A model generated the notes under the pieces. The model was not told the DNA's origin. It made no database searches and saw only the letters and a list, made by a program, of their open reading frames with translations. From positions 1 through 5,307 of the forward strand of contig SLQN01000547.1 of assembly GCA_007131465.1 (NCBI GenBank): 5,307 bases of DNA. The letters are read 5' to 3'. This DNA comes from Paracoccaceae bacterium. Its GTDB lineage: Bacteria; Pseudomonadota; Alphaproteobacteria; Rhodobacterales; Rhodobacteraceae. This document shows, piece by piece, positions 5,242 through 5,307 of this stretch. Numbering within the stretch: the first letter of the stretch is position 1; each line of letters begins with the position of its first letter. The translations under genes were made by a program, and so were the position numbers.

Positions 5242-5307
5242 GCCGCCCCGTCCCGCGTCCTCCCGTCCCGCGTCCTCCCGTCCCGCGTCCAGCAGCGCAC
5301 GCACCCG
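5236..5307 (-). CDS. C-terminal end of an unidentified minus-strand gene, truncated by window edge
   Basis: Reading inward from the right edge, 23 codons precede TGA at 5238-5236. The visible tail begins RVRALL, continues with DAGRE, DAGRE and DAGR, and ends in GGG. The third positions are strongly G/C, as expected for coding DNA in this genome, and an intrinsic terminator begins at the stop. The acidic/basic glycine-rich tail is probably disordered. It is built from a 15 bp tandem repeat, which keeps frame because the unit is five codons. I do not recognise the protein, and the fragment is too short to assign a function. The opposite strand also stays open through the repeat (a Pro/Arg-rich frame), but has no start, Shine-Dalgarno or terminator to support it. 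Confidence 0.5.
   Translation of the reverse strand, partial: RVRALLDAGREDAGREDAGRGGG
5247..5290. repeat. 15 bp perfect tandem repeat, about 2.9 copies
   Basis: The unit CCCGTCCCGCGTCCT is repeated exactly at 5247-5261 and 5262-5276, and again at 5277-5290 apart from its last base (A instead of T). A period divisible by three agrees with its position inside a coding frame. The absence of any divergence suggests recent expansion by slippage or unequal recombination, so copy number may vary between strains. Confidence 0.95.

Noticed and set aside
5247..5290. Tandem repeat as a CRISPR array
   Set aside because: The 15 bp units are directly adjacent without spacers, so this is a simple tandem repeat.

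Overview
This 5.3 kb window is high-GC DNA with the codon use, gene content and gene order of an alphaproteobacterium, most likely of the Rhodobacterales (Paracoccaceae/Roseobacteraceae). That placement comes from protein motifs and layout only; no search was run. All recognised genes are chromosomal housekeeping or catabolic functions, and no transposase, integrase or CRISPR array is visible.

Layout. Positions 1-485 (+) hold the C-terminal third of methylmalonate-semialdehyde dehydrogenase (mmsA), cut by the window edge. A GC-rich hairpin follows at 492-518. Positions 575-1219 (-) encode a complete alternative oxidase (AOX), a di-iron ubiquinol oxidase, convergent with mmsA. A 149 bp divergent spacer (1220-1368) then leads to a tightly packed + strand operon: an acyl-CoA dehydrogenase, probably isobutyryl-CoA dehydrogenase (1369-2511), a 3-hydroxyisobutyryl-CoA hydrolase (2511-3560) and 3-hydroxyisobutyrate dehydrogenase mmsB (3557-4432). 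These three genes overlap by 1 and 4 nt, which suggests translational coupling.

Pathway. With mmsA, the operon covers most of distal valine catabolism: isobutyryl-CoA -> methacrylyl-CoA -> [hydratase not in window] -> 3-hydroxyisobutyryl-CoA -> 3-hydroxyisobutyrate -> methylmalonate semialdehyde -> propionyl-CoA. The acyl-CoA dehydrogenase passes electrons through ETF and ETF:quinone oxidoreductase to ubiquinone, the pool that AOX oxidises. The unusual feature is that the AOX gene sits in opposite orientation between mmsA and the rest of the valine genes.

Distal part. From 4433 to 4863 there is a spacer without a convincing gene; it holds a perfect 13-nt palindrome, a terminator-like hairpin and a probable tRNA promoter. 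tRNA-Gln(UUG) with encoded CCA lies at 4864-4938 (+). From 4939 to about 5200 there is a non-coding stretch unusually rich in inverted repeats, several of which are mutually compatible and nested, so it may be a structured RNA. At the right edge, 5236-5307 (-) is read as the C-terminal end of an unidentified minus-strand gene. Its last codons contain a perfect 15 bp tandem repeat (in-frame DAGRE pentapeptides), and a good intrinsic terminator overlaps its stop codon.
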